A stretch of 64,000 nucleotides of DNA from Whitmania pigra. Lineage: Eukaryota > Annelida > Clitellata > Hirudinida > Haemopidae. The notes under the pieces were generated by a model. That model did not search any database and was not told the DNA's origin. It saw only the letters and a list, made by a program, of their open reading frames with translations. The translations under genes and the position numbers were made by a program. Below are positions 21,001 through 37,522 of this stretch, piece after piece. Positions within the stretch are counted from its first letter, which is position 1. Each line of letters begins with the position of its first letter. The stretch is from NCBI GenBank assembly GCA_021613335.1, contig JAJTWR010000263.1:1321001-1385000 (forward strand). Direction: 5' to 3'.

Positions 21001-21250
21001 CAACAATAACGTCTCTTCTTGACAGAATCGATGTCGTTGATGGAGCTTTGCAAACAGCTCCGCGCATGTTGTCAACGGACAAGATCAACAATATCCTACG
21101 GAGGCTGCGATGGTTACTATGCGACGACAACAATAGTTTTGAGTTTCGATTTCATGCTTGTAATGGCATTTGCTTGTAAATTAAATCGGAAACCTTGTAA
21201 ACCCGTGTAATTCAAGATGTCCTTTTAAAACCAAATTCAGAATTTAAAAA
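18060..21250. other. Intergenic region without recognised genes
   Basis: AT-rich. A 98-codon open frame at 19149-19445 (+) starts with ATG and reads GLDPLYFGANIARMYC and SNQNRTKGSWGWNAAKNCE; no family recognised and no splice context supports it. A retroposon tail copy lies at about 19885-19945 (minus strand). Nothing else supportable. Confidence 0.4.
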
Positions 21251-21254
21251 AAAT

Positions 21255-24242
21255 TCAAACATTCACGGGGCAAGTCCATCCTCTGGCTTGTATGACGAAT
21301 TTCTGGTCGGATCTGAAGTGAACAGGAGCACAATCTCCGATGTTTTTATCGTCCGATGTATCGATTACTTTATCGATTCTGTACTTTCCCGCTTCCATCC
21401 AGTTTGACAGCGGAGTGATGATGACGTTGATGGCGTCCATGCAATTCACCACCGTTCTCAGACGGGAGTCTTTCATTCCAGTTACACGTATCAGCATGTA
21501 GATGTTGCCCTGTCGTGTTAGGCGGGAAATCAATTTTACGTTACGCATTCGTGTTACCTGTGATGAAAATCTTACAAAATATTTACGCCCTACAAATCGA
21601 TATCGGTTGGGAGAAACGTTGAATGTTCTCGATCGATTTTAGAAGCGTGACAGAAATTTGCACTAACGCAAGTGTATTCCGAGTACTGTATGGGCAGGAG
21701 AGTTAGGGAAACTGTTGCATTGCTGCAGGAATTTTCGATGATATTCTTGATGTAGGGAAGCCTCTTTTCCTTGAAGTAGTCCCTGTAACCTTCACTGCAT
21801 TTCTTCCTGATGATGTTGTCCAGTGGATAAATCGTACAGAACGTCGTGTTCCAGATGCCGATTTGGAAGGGCATATCTTGAAGTATTAAGTGGTTGAATG
21901 ATACTTTGAGGCTCTTTTCAAACGATTAAATTTTTATAATGTTTTTTGTTTTTTTTTTTTAGGCGCTAAATAACCAGCAATATGCACAGATCGGAGTTAT
22001 TCTTTAATGTAATCTTGTAATGTATTGTTTTATTTTTTTTTCTTGTAAACTTCTGCTTAATTATATAATTAAAAACTAAATGTCGTAATAAAATTTTAAA
22101 GTAGGAATGTATAAAGGTAATTAAGTTATTAGTTTAAATTACCATTCATCGTAACTGTTATCGGGTTTGAGTTGTTTTGGTTCGATGAGTTGGAATTCAA
22201 GTTGTTCGCCAGGATAGAATTTGGGTCGAACCAGGGTCCAGTACGTATTAAGTTACTACCGCTGCCTTGAAATTTAATTTTTTTTTTTTATTTATTTTAT
22301 TGTGAGTTTGTAATTATAAATGTCCATTAAATTGTATTTATTTGTTTAATGAAAATTATACATTGAAAAGTATTTTGGAAAATAAACTGAAAGACATGCA
22401 TCAAATGCAATTGCATACCTATCCTACCAATCGTGGAAATGTAATATGCTAGGTTACAAGTTAAACACTCACCGTATTTGTAGCCGCCAAGATATCCGTA
22501 CCCCGTTGGATTACCTGTACCAGTTTGAGGCTGCAAGCCGAATCCGTAGACAAAAACAGCAAAGAAATTGTTTGGATCAGATGAAGTTACGCTATGAAAT
22601 CCATGATCAATCTTGAAAAGCATGGCGGTGTACGATTGTAAGTTGTGAGTTAGACTGATGGAAACAGCTGTTGATTGAAAGAGAGTATTTAATACTGATT
22701 ATTTATTATTTATTATTTATTAGTATTTAATAAATTAAAAATTATTTGTTGAATGAATAATGTACTAGGTATAAATAGTAGGTATAAATAATATGTACAA
22801 AATTTGTATAAAACTAGGTTTAAATGAAATGAATTAAAATGAATTAAAATGAATTAAAATGTTCAAATTACCAGGAATACCGGACATGGTGCCACCGTCG
22901 AAAGAGGTTTGTCCGACTTTGTCAGTCCTCATGACGATAGTAACAAAATTGACGGCTTCTTGCAATTGAAATCCTCCGTTGTTGTCCAGAAGTTTGTACA
23001 AGTGGCTCGTAGAAAAATGGACGTTTTTCGGGTAGTGATCCAAGCTGGGCACTGTAACCATGAGGGGATCCTGGTTGGATCCGTAGCCCAAGTTATCCGT
23101 CGCTTTTTGATCTTTTCCAAGGCCGTATTGCATGATCATGCACGTTTTTGGGCATTCGATGACGACCCAGGTGGGTCCGTATTGGTGTCCTCGTACGAAA
23201 TACTCGGTGAAGTTGTAAGCATTCGCATTTATTACGCTGCTCGTGTCGATCGGAGGGCTGGACGATTGGAGAAAGTGGTTGGTTTCTCTGATCGTCAGAT
23301 TCTGCGATTCAACCGATATCACTCTGACGATGAACCCTGAGCTCCAAGAGATGCCTTGAAAACTGGTAGCGAAGTGCGTCTTTCCCCATTCCTTGACGGG
23401 TACCATTTGTTCGATGATGTGATCACAACTTTCTCTTCCGAGTGGAATTTTCGCGCAAATACTTCCTGAAAAAACCGCTATCGGTTTAGATGAAGAGACT
23501 CTGATGCCTGTGATGTCCTCTTCCATGCTTCCGTAGAATACTTCGTTGGCATCGAGACTCAAGTGATTGATCCTGTTCCAGGTTCCATTTTGATTAATCT
23601 TCACGATGTCCAGACATGTGCCATCCGTGATCGGCGAGATGGTGAAAAGAGAGGGCAGATTGGCGGTGGTTGAATAGGAAGCTAAGAAATACTCTGTACT
23701 CGTGTCAGACAGAGGAAGAGCTAGGTACCCATCGCCAGAGTCTCTGGTGGCCTTATTGGCTTGCACCGATATAGGACCGCCGAGTGAACTGACGATTACG
23801 GATGCGTTGTACGTACTAAAGTTGTTCCCTCCGAGTTCATCATAGAATTCCAGTGCGAACGACTGATTGGTGGAAAAGAGTTTTTTGGTCTCCTTGGTTC
23901 GAGTTTTTAAATTTTGAATTATGATAGTTGTGTTTATCTCGCCTGATATGAAAATTTCTTGGAAAAATTTGTCTCTCAAAGTGTTTGGGATGGATGGATG
24001 GGTGAGATTGAAAAAGTTCAGGTAGAACAGGTAGCCTTCATATGCTGTGGTAATCATCATTATTAACGTTATCGTTGTCATAGAACAGGTAACCCTCATA
24101 TGCTATTGGTGATAACGTATGATTACATCGTCATTATAATTACTAAAAACTAAATTACCGTCGTTATTAAAGAATCGCGGCAAGGCCGTTAAGCCCCGCC
24201 GAGCCTTCGATCCGATGACCTCACTAAACCATCCAATCGGTG

Positions 24243-24279
<37 letters not shown>

Positions 24280-26090
24280 ATCAACGCGAGCTTATGACTC
24301 GCGCTTACAGGGAATTCCTCGTTCATGGGGGAAAATTACAAACCCCAATCCCAATCAAACACGAAGGAGTTTCAACGGGTTACCCACTCCTCGCGGAGCA
24401 GGAACGAAAAGCACGCTGATTCCTTCAGTGTAGCGCGCGTGGGCCCCGAGCATCTAAGGGGTGACCCGTCATAACAGCCCGGCGTCAAAATAGCCCGAGA
24501 CAAAATAGCCCCGACAAAACAGCCCCGTCAATATATAGCCCGGTGACAAAATAGCCCAGGATGAAAAAATCCCGTCAAAACAGCCCCGTCAATGTATTTA
24601 CAAAAATTTTGTGAGTTGAATACATTAACCGATAACTGGTTCCAAATTTAATTCGAAATTAGTGGTTTGAAGATTTATCGTCTAAAATATTATTAGGATT
24701 CCGGCTACTTCCTCACTTTATGTGGACTTTTCAAGTTGGTATTTAATATAAATTATCCTCACCTTATCATCACGTCATGTGGACATGTAATAAATCCACA
24801 AAGAACCAATTCTACCGCTATTTTGACGGGGCTATTTTGTCCTGGGATATTTTGTCGCTGGGCTATACTGACGGGGCCGTTTTGATGGGGCTGTTTTGAC
24901 GGGGCTATTTTGTCTTGGGCTATTTTGACGCCGGGTTGTTTTGACGGGGCTGTTTTGACGGGGCTATTTTGTCTTGGGCTATTTTGTCACCGGGCTATAT
25001 TGACGGGGCTGTTTTGACGGGGCTATTTTGTCTTGGGCTATTTTGACGCCGGGTTGTTTTGACGGGGCTATTTTGTCGCCGGGCTGTTATGACGGGGTGC
25101 CCATCTAAGGGCATCACCTGTTATTGCTCAATCTCGTGTGTTTAACCGATGTGAATATGACTTGGGACACTATGATGAGAATCATACGCTTCATTTGTTG
25201 GATTTACAAACGGATACCATTTGTTCGATGCTATGGCAATCATCATCATTATCAGTAATATTATCAACTAATATTATTAATATTATCAACGTTATCATCG
25301 TCACCGTCGCCACTACCATCGCATTGTGTGATATTACTGTTACCAGCAGGTATGCTATGGTAGTCATCACCATCGTTATCATTATCATTATCAAGTATTA
25401 TCATCATTGTCATCATCATCGTTATCATTATCATTATCAAGTATTATCATCATTGTCATCATCATCGTTATCATTATCATTATCAAGTATTATCATCATT
25501 GTCATCATCATCGTTATCATTATCATTATCAAGTATTATCATCATTGTCATCATCAATGTCATAATTGCCATCGCCAGCATACATTTCATGAGGTACTTC
25601 AGTTGGGTTTAAAATATCACCACAACTGAAATTGCACTTGCAACAATTTATCACCATTTTCATGAACAGAAGAAAAAATTAATTAGTAATTAAATTTAAT
25701 TTACCTCTTGTAAGGGTAATCGCTGCAAGAAATAAAATTTGTTTAAAATGTAATTATTCAATTGTTTCAGTACCTTTAATAATTAATTTCCATTTATGAA
25801 TTTAAATTAAACTTAAACTTAAGTATATAAATTATATAAATTAGGTGGTGCTGAAATACTCATAAATTCAGTAAATTTAAAATGTTATTGATGTCTCATA
25901 ATTTCTAAAAATAGTAATTTCTTCATATATTTATTTTCAACAGCTGAAAATCGTCCAAGGAATACACTAAAGCACAGCGAATAATAATAAACTAATAATA
26001 GACAAAAATATGTTTTAAAATTGTTAAACTCATTAAAAAAACAGTCCTACCTGTGGCTAAGATCCAGATTCCAATAAATTTTCTCTGCAT
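21255..26090 (-). CDS. Secreted protein with IgGFc-binding N-terminal domain
   Basis: Seven exons join in phase to 670 residues: 26090-26051, 25722-25705, 24044-22872, 22667-22473, 22265-22143, 21876-21668 and 21509-21255. Exons 1-2 encode a signal peptide (MQRKFIGIWILATAITLTRA). The large third exon carries the IgGFc_binding domain known from FCGBP and many invertebrate surface proteins: SGDGYLALPLS, FSGSICAKIPLG, CDHIIEQMVPVKEWGKTHFA and CPKTCMIMQYGLG. It is followed by an NFFAVFVYGFGL segment, an Asn/Ser-rich linker (exon 5) and a C-terminal module with six or more cysteines that I do not recognise. No transmembrane segment is seen, so secretion is inferred. An alternative start at 24099 within the exon-3 frame also gives a hydrophobic leader, but lacks the clean cleavage context. 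Intron 2 holds the rDNA and foldback insertion. Confidence 0.75.
24173..25141 (-). pseudogene. 18S rRNA gene fragment (3' part), interrupted
   Basis: The plus strand shows the reverse complement of the conserved 3' third of eukaryotic small-subunit rRNA, including GACGGGCGGTGTGTACAAAG, CGTAATCAACGCGAGCTTAT, GATTCCTTCAGTGTAGCGCG and, after an insertion, GCATCACCTGTTATTGCTCA. The homologous parts are about 24173-24460 and 25102-25141. Small indels and substitutions at normally invariant sites, the missing ends, and the intronic position show a dispersed, dead fragment rather than a working rDNA unit. Confidence 0.9.
24460..25101. mobile_element. Foldback-type DNA transposon inserted in the 18S fragment
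   Basis: A 642-bp element flanked by CATCTAAGG (24451-24459 and 25102-25110; the next base, G, also matches). Its ends are inverted: the left reads CCCGTCATAACAGCCCGGCG and the right is the complement (CGCCGGGCTGTTATGACGGG). The left arm (to about 24595) has around 8 tandem 14-17-bp units of the form CAAAATAGCCC. The right arm (about 24825-25100) has around 18 units in the opposite orientation, GGGCTATTTTG. The central 220 bp is AT-rich and has no coding capacity. Tandem-repeat inverted arms and a 9-10-bp duplication fit foldback or Mutator-like non-autonomous elements. Confidence 0.85.
25376..25555. repeat. 46-bp minisatellite
   Basis: Four near-identical copies of a unit of about 46 bp beginning TATCAAGTATTATCATCATT. 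It directly follows the 18S/foldback insertion in the same intron of the IgGFc-type gene. Confidence 0.9.
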
Positions 26091-26399
26091 GGTTCCAAGG
26101 AATTGGTCTCACTACTCAAACCACTTCTGTCACGCTTTTGAGCATAACATTGGAACGCCTTTTTTTGAGAGACCATTATTCTGCTTGAATGATCTCTTGG
26201 ATTGAGGTTCATTAAGGTGTACCTGATTGTTGTGCTTGCAACACATTCAATGATTACATTGTGCGTCATTGCTGGAGGTGTTCAGCTTTTGTTCAGGTCG
26301 ATTTGTTCATTCACGATTCAGTAACAGCAGAGTCGATAAATATAATAATAGTAACAATAACAATAAATAACATTAATATAATAAATTTGCATAGAACTT

Positions 26400-26550
<151 letters not shown>

Positions 26551-28216
26551 CAAATATGCCTGCGCTAAGAAATATTTTAAGTCAGAGAGTCATGAAAGAT
26601 TGTCACATATTTTTGTAAATGGAAGTAAAAGCTTTTCATTTTCAAAGGTGATCTTCCAACTGAGGTTTTCTGCTGCTTTGTAGAACTTCAAAGATTTTTT
26701 GAAATTGGCAATTCTTGGTGATATGCTTCTTCAAAATATTAAATGTGAAAATTAAAAACTATTTACCTCATAATTAAATTATTAAGGTTTAGTAAAAGAA
26801 ACATATGATGACAATTTTATTACTCATCCAGTAATTCTAAACAAAACAGCTCTGTACAAATAATCTTATTAAATAATCATATTTAATTGTTGTTATTAAG
26901 TGATTTTATTTAATTATTATTATAAAACATAACTGTCGGCTTAAATAAATAAACTTGTTGTTAGTGTCACATTTCTATTTATAGCACGCATTGAAATTGT
27001 ATTGAAGTTTTAGGACGCGATTATAATTATTTGCGCACAGCACCCACGTTTGACATTCACAGCGCTTACTAATTTAATCAAATAGCGTTAATCAAAATCA
27101 GGCTGTAGAAAATTTATTCAATGGCTGTACTTATAAAGTTAAAATATTTAACGTAAAATATTATAATTAAATTAATTATAAACTATTTTAAATTTCTCTG
27201 TCTTGATCAGTTTCTAAAAAAAAGAGGAATAATTCTCAAGTGATATCTCAATCAATGACATCTCGAAAGTAAGACAAACTTTCTGATGTCGCTTGTATGA
27301 CAGCACGATGTCGAACACCAGTTTGGAAAACATCGCCTAGTTATAATTTCAAAACAGAGGTTAATCACTTAAATTATTATCACTATTATTGGCTTTAATA
27401 CAAAAAATATAACATTTTATATCACTTGAGAACTCACCATGAGTTATCCCTGCTAAGATATTTCCCATCACCATGCGAATTAATTTTCTGGCGACATTAA
27501 TGATTGAATATTTATTAAAATACTAAAACTATTTTGTATTATATGTATTATGATATGATGCACGACTGACATTCATTCATCAAGCGGAATGCCTTCAAGA
27601 ATCATTTGTTGTCCGAGACATATCTTAATTTTGATTTATTCTTATCTTGAAGAGTTTTCATTCAGTGAAAAACAAAATAATTTGTCTCCAACAGGTGAAA
27701 TATGGCAGAAGCATTTTTTACGGCAGAAAAATTTATTTTTTACAAGAATTTTGTCGAGCAGTTTAGCTCTGACATACACTTAAATTGTAGGCAAAAAGTA
27801 GCAGTCATTAATTATGTGTTTTCCTCAATCCATCCTGCACCGCAAAGTAGCAGTGCATCCTTACTCCAACCCATTGAATGAGTGCCATACAAACGCTTGT
27901 GTGGTTGCAGTACCTTCTCTGACCATGCTCCCGTACGGTTTAATACAGTTGAGCCTCGTACTGCACGTATTCGAAGCCCATAATGTTGATCTCGTTAATC
28001 TTCAACAACAACAACAACAACAACAACGACGACAATTTAGTGCCTATCGCCATATCCTTGCAAACAACAACATTAATAACTGTTCATCCTAATGGCTTCA
28101 CATCTCATACGGATGCATTTTATGCATTGTTATAGTAGACCACTCAAAAGATTGAATGGACAACTTTCCCTGATGTTTTTTTCTTTAACATCTTGTCTAA
28201 ATTGCTTTGAAATAAT

Positions 28217-28235
28217 AATAATGATAATGACAATG

Positions 28236-28274
<39 letters not shown>

Positions 28275-28277
28275 GTA

Positions 28278-28324
<47 letters not shown>

Positions 28325-28325
28325 G
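28217..28325. repeat. (AAT)n / (GATAAT)n microsatellite
   Basis: About 110 bp, starting as GATAAT repeats and turning into pure AAT. Intergenic, about 430 bp upstream of opsin 1. Confidence 0.9.
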
Positions 28326-28758
28326 ACAATATTTCGTTTCTATGGCGCCGTATATCATCAGAGGTTATTTTGAAGAGGTGGTCTTAAGCTGAAGATGCAA
28401 ATAATTAATTTTTATGTTTTTTTTTTATTTACGAAGAAATTTTAAAGTGGTCGTTATGAAAATAAAACAGAATAACTAACCTATTATTCACGAACGCATG
28501 TTTTGAATGACAATACGTTAATTAATTCATAAATATTCATGGGCATACGCGGATATACCAGGAGCTTAAAAGTCGAAACAAGGTTGGGACTGTCGGTGAT
28601 CCACACGTGATTGCGGAGACGAAAAGTTAGGCAAATATGTACGTGAATACTAAATTATTCTAATCACGAACATCCATAACTAATATCACTGAATATTCAC
28701 TACTAATTATAAAGAGCTTTTAATGCTTTGGTCAAAAAAAAAAAAAATATATTCGATT

Positions 28759-33131
<4,373 letters not shown>

Positions 33132-33189
33132 GAGATCATTTAAGAAATTTTTGTCATCATTGTAAACACAACTTTAAATATTAATAAAA

Positions 33190-35174
33190 CTAATTTCCAA
33201 CTAAAATGTTTGGCTTTTCCATATTTATACAAAAACTACCTCGTGATATGTACCCTCGTTGGCTCGTCATATTTTTGTGAATACATATTTTATGAACGAA
33301 TTCTTTTTCAACATTTTCTACGATGAAAGATGTCTTCTGAAATGTTGTTGGGCATAATTCAAATATTCACCACATAATTAATTGTTTGCACGATAATTAT
33401 GCAAACATTTACTTTTTTTATTTTTATGATAACCATAATGTTATTTAAATAAAATGTAATTAATAAATAATTTACCAGCTTTAATGTCAATATAGTATAA
33501 TAGATACTACATAGAGCTTAGGAGAAATTTAAAATTCATGAAAAGAAATGAAGAAAATAAATTTTCAGAAGTCAAAGAAAAACAAAAGATTTACTGCCTT
33601 TCTGTTCTTTTAAGAGGTTAACGTTCTGAGCATTAAGAACATTAATTTAAAATAAAATATCTTTTTCAAACGCAGGTTGTCCAAAATTAATTGCAATTGG
33701 AGTTTAATCGAGATCGCTCGAGAGGCGAAATGTGATGATACTTTTGAAATCTGGAAATTATGAACATATATGAAAATTTATATTACAAAACAGATGATAA
33801 AGTTTTATGTCTCAGATGTTTTTCCAATTAGATTGAGTTTCACTATAGATTAATTTATTTAATGAATTCTATTATCAATTAATTTATTTATTGAATTTTA
33901 TTATCAATTATTTTATTCATTATTCACATCGTCATCTAAATAATTTATTGAATTAAATTATCAATTAATTCCTTTCATCCGACAACAGACAACAGCATAG
34001 TTCTCCTGTTTCAAAGCTCCGATGAGAACTTGGAAGGAAGCAATTAGAGACGAGAAATCGTTCCATCCATTTGGCACATCAAGCAACAAATTGCTTGTCA
34101 CATATTTTCATGGAAACTATTTTTTGACAAAATCAGATAATTTCGTTCAAGGTGGGTCTGTGACTTGACCATTGTGATGACAGGACGTCTGGCAACGCCT
34201 AATGGATTCTCTGAAATAATATGTCAACTGTCCAATGTCATATTTCTAACTTTTAAAACTTGAAATTTTAAAAGAAAAAATTTAGAAAAGGAGATGTTAT
34301 TTATTTGTTAATTATTTAAATTAAGTATGAATCTAATATTTAATGAAAGAAATATAAAATAACCAGAAAAACGAAATCATTCGACTTTTGCTATCAATGG
34401 ATTTCCGGTGCAACATCTTTAGTGTTTCAGAGTGTAATTATTGTCCATAATTTAATTAATTTGTAAATCTTTAAGATTATAAATAAACTTTTTGAGATCA
34501 CGTAAACAAATACGTAAAATAATAAATACAAAATTTATGTAAAAATTTATGCATGTAATACAAAATTACATTCTGAGATAAGAATTAAGCAATTAAATAC
34601 GGTGTTATAAGGTGTTATACGATTATATGGTGCTACATGGAGCATTACATCCGCAATTTAAGGATTTATTCTCCTATTTAGTTAGCGAATCTAATTCTAA
34701 TGACGTTTCAGTAAGATTTACGTTTCAAGTCACAGATTTACGGATTGGATTCTAACGCGCTCTCATTACCCTACCGTTAAATGAAATGTAATTCATAAAT
34801 ATCTTTTATTTCTGAACAAATAAATAATTTTTATGTAAATACAAAATGCAGTGTTTACGCAACGTAGTTAAATGCTTACTGATTTTTTTCAAAGTCTAAA
34901 CTTGATAGACACAGGGCAAAAATATGATATATTTCAAGGCAGTGATTTCACGAACATTAAAAATTAAATTAAATATTATAAATATTAAATATTAAATGTA
35001 ACTGCATGGTTAAACATTTTTACGACGTAGAAATTATGAAAAAAATAGTTTTAAAACTAAAACTTAAAGGTTAACATGTAACAATAACAATAACAATAAT
35101 AAGGATACTAACAATAACAATAACATCAATAATAATAATAATAATAATAATATAATAATAATATAATAATAATA

Positions 35175-35209
<35 letters not shown>

Positions 35210-35217
35210 TAATAATA

Positions 35218-35249
<32 letters not shown>

Positions 35250-35273
35250 TAATAATAATAATAATAATAATAA

Positions 35274-35359
<86 letters not shown>

Positions 35360-35381
35360 TATAATAATAATAATAATAATA

Positions 35382-35455
<74 letters not shown>

Positions 35456-35890
35456 TATTAATAATAATAATAATATTAATAATAATAATAACAAAAAGTC
35501 ATTTGAAATAATAAAACAAAGAATGTCGTTGAAACGCATCAAGGATGACAAACTCGACGCTCACAAAGTGCTTGTTGAGTCAACAACATCAACAACTGTG
35601 CAGTTTGCCTCAATTAATTCACAAATTGTGCGCATAAATTATTAGGAAACTTTGAAACAAAATCCCGCACTAAATGTAAAATTTATATTATTATACGTGG
35701 TTGAAAAAAACATTTAAAGCAAATATTTAATGATAAACAAGTGACATTGTGTGACTGGGAAAAACATAAAAAAAAAATAATAATAATACTATTTATTATA
35801 AAATCTGTCTAGATTAATTAACTTTATGACTAATACTTCTTTTGAACAGAATGAAAGTAGATGTGCAGAAAGAATTGCATGTTTTCAAAT
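33190..35890. other. Spacer between the two opsins
   Basis: Between the convergent opsin 3' ends. AT-rich, with the polyadenylation signal of opsin 1 near 33183 and a long (AAT)n array at about 35126-35490. No gene recognised. Confidence 0.6.
35126..35490. repeat. (AAT)n microsatellite between the opsins
   Basis: About 360 bp of (AAT)n with frequent 2-bp (TA) slips, about 400 bp downstream of the opsin 2 stop codon. Confidence 0.95.
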
Positions 35891-35893
35891 CTT

Positions 35894-37522
35894 TCAAAAA
35901 GACGTTCTGCCAAGATTTTGAGTGACAACCGTTGGCAACACGTCCCTGGTCTCCGCTGGCAAGTACTTTCTGAGGCAAGGAAGCTTGCAATGCTTCAGCA
36001 AAATCTTTCTGTACTTTGGATGGCTGAAGGCGTAAATGATGGGGTTCCACAGGGCCGAAGTCTTGGCAAACATGACTGGAATCTCGGCTGAATAGGGCGT
36101 CACCAGACTATCGAAGCCCCAGATTCCTAGCTGTGCCACTGTAGCGTATGGAAGCCAACAGGTGACGAAAGCAAATATGCAGATGGCAAACACTTTGGCT
36201 ATCTTGATCTCCTGCCGTTCGCGGCTGACGATATCCGACGTGAGTGACGTAAAATCCTTGCGGTGCTTCATGACGACCCTGACGATGCCAACGTAGGAAC
36301 AGATGATGATGGCCACTGGGAGGAGGAAGCACACGGAAAAGAGAGCCACGTTGAAGGCAATATTGGAAGGAGTACGAGTGAGATAGTCGAACGTGCAACT
36401 CACTCCGAAACCTTCGAGAATGTATTCTCCCCATCCTATGATTGGGAACACGGACCAGAGGAATGCCCAGGACCAAATGACGACGACGTTGAGGAATGAT
36501 CTTCTGAAGTTGGACTTGTTGAGCATGGAGAGAGGCCTGCCAACGACGAGGTACCTGTCCACCGATATGACGGTCAAACAATTGATGGATGCCAATCCGG
36601 TGATCCCCGCTACGAACGAGTAGATCTGACAACCTGCAACAGGTGGACGAACGATTGGCAACTACATCCACAAATAAGAAAGTGAAACGTAAAACCGTTC
36701 AACGATGTACGATAACACAGCGTACCCAGATATCTTTGAGTTGTAGGATGGGTTATCATTGGTTAACATTGGGATGTGCATAATATCGTCCAGTAAATAA
36801 ATGTAATGCCTACTAACAAGGACAGTCGTGGACATCCAGGTTTCGAACACGACACCTTTCGATAGTTGATTTACTGACGAATAAAACGAGAAATTGCAGA
36901 ATAAACGAATTGTGTAAAAGTTATTCAAAATTTTCAAATGCATTATTTTCGTGAATTTCAATTACTGGATATTTAGTTTAAGTTAAATTTTTTACTTACA
37001 GAATTTTAATAGTGATGAAAATAATAGAACTAATCCAAATCCATAAATTAAAAAAAAATAATAACCTGCATGACCCCAAAACCAATATCCTTTAAAGCAG
37101 GCCAGGGCTTGCATGGGAAAGCCAACAAGCATGGAGAAAACCAGGTCACATACTGCCAGGTTAATTAAGAGAACATTTGATGGCGTCCTCAATGATGGAG
37201 TGCTGATCAAAATTAAACTCAATCAACTATAAAACGTTTCCTACAAAATTAAATTCAATTAACTATAAAAACTTTCCTACAAACATGTCGTCAATGCTCA
37301 CCTGGAAAAGATCAAAACAACCGCCAGGTTGCCAAGGAAACCTATCAGACCAACGACGCTGAAGAAAGTTCCGAGAAAATACAAGAACTCGCGTGGGGCC
37401 TTCTCGATCACGTGACCATATTTCCACCAATGGGGATGGAATTCTTTCATCAATGAGCTGTTGGCTGCACTTGAGTGTTCGGTCGTTGTTATGCCCCAAG
37501 ATGTTGAATTCATTTCTTGCAA
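35894..37522 (-). CDS. Rhabdomeric-type (Gq) opsin 2
   Basis: Three exons on the minus strand, 37522-37302, 37202-37066 and 36633-35894, join in phase to 365 residues. A second in-frame ATG at 37513 may be the real start. Features: HPHW near the N-terminus, GNLAVVLIFSR (TM1), LRTPSNVLLINLAVCDLVFS (TM2), GCQIYSFV giving Cys110/Tyr113 equivalents, SVDRYLVVGRP, LEGFGVSCTFDY with the Glu181-equivalent counterion, chromophore lysine K310 in AKTSALWNPIIY, and the r-opsin HPKYR motif after TM7. The third intracellular loop is short (about 25 residues), unlike opsin 1. Intron positions and phases are the same as in opsin 1, and exon 2 has the same length (137 nt), so the two are paralogues from a local duplication followed by inversion. 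Confidence 0.93.
36660..36900 (-). mobile_element. Possible tRNA-derived SINE in opsin 2 intron 2
   Basis: On the minus strand the sequence GTGTTCGAAACCTGG (near 36843) matches a polymerase III B box and resembles the B-box-like GTTCGAAACCCAG in the MED8 intron. The rest is too divergent to define ends. Confidence 0.3.

Noticed and set aside
21590..21667. Continuation of the IgGFc-type exon 6 to a stop at 21590
   Set aside because: An in-phase donor (TGC/GTTAGT) at 21668 joined to the acceptor before 21509 keeps an open frame with more cysteines. The longer version ends at once at a stop, whether or not the 36-bp gap is spliced. It could still be a minor isoform.
22909..23340. 143-codon plus-strand frame
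   Set aside because: Antisense shadow of the IgGFc-binding domain exon.
24173..24460. Functional rDNA unit
   Set aside because: Only the 3' part of 18S is present, with indels at invariant positions and an insertion; no ITS, 5.8S or 28S follows.
35126..35551. Poly-Tyr/Ile/Leu frames of 100-140 codons here and at 10.2, 26.4, 31.2 and 40.4 kb
   Set aside because: Products of (AAT)n and related arrays; no codon or splice evidence.
36108..36671. 187-codon minus-strand frame and several plus-strand frames in this region
   Set aside because: Shadows of opsin 2 exon 3 in other frames; composition is basic and no opsin motif is present.
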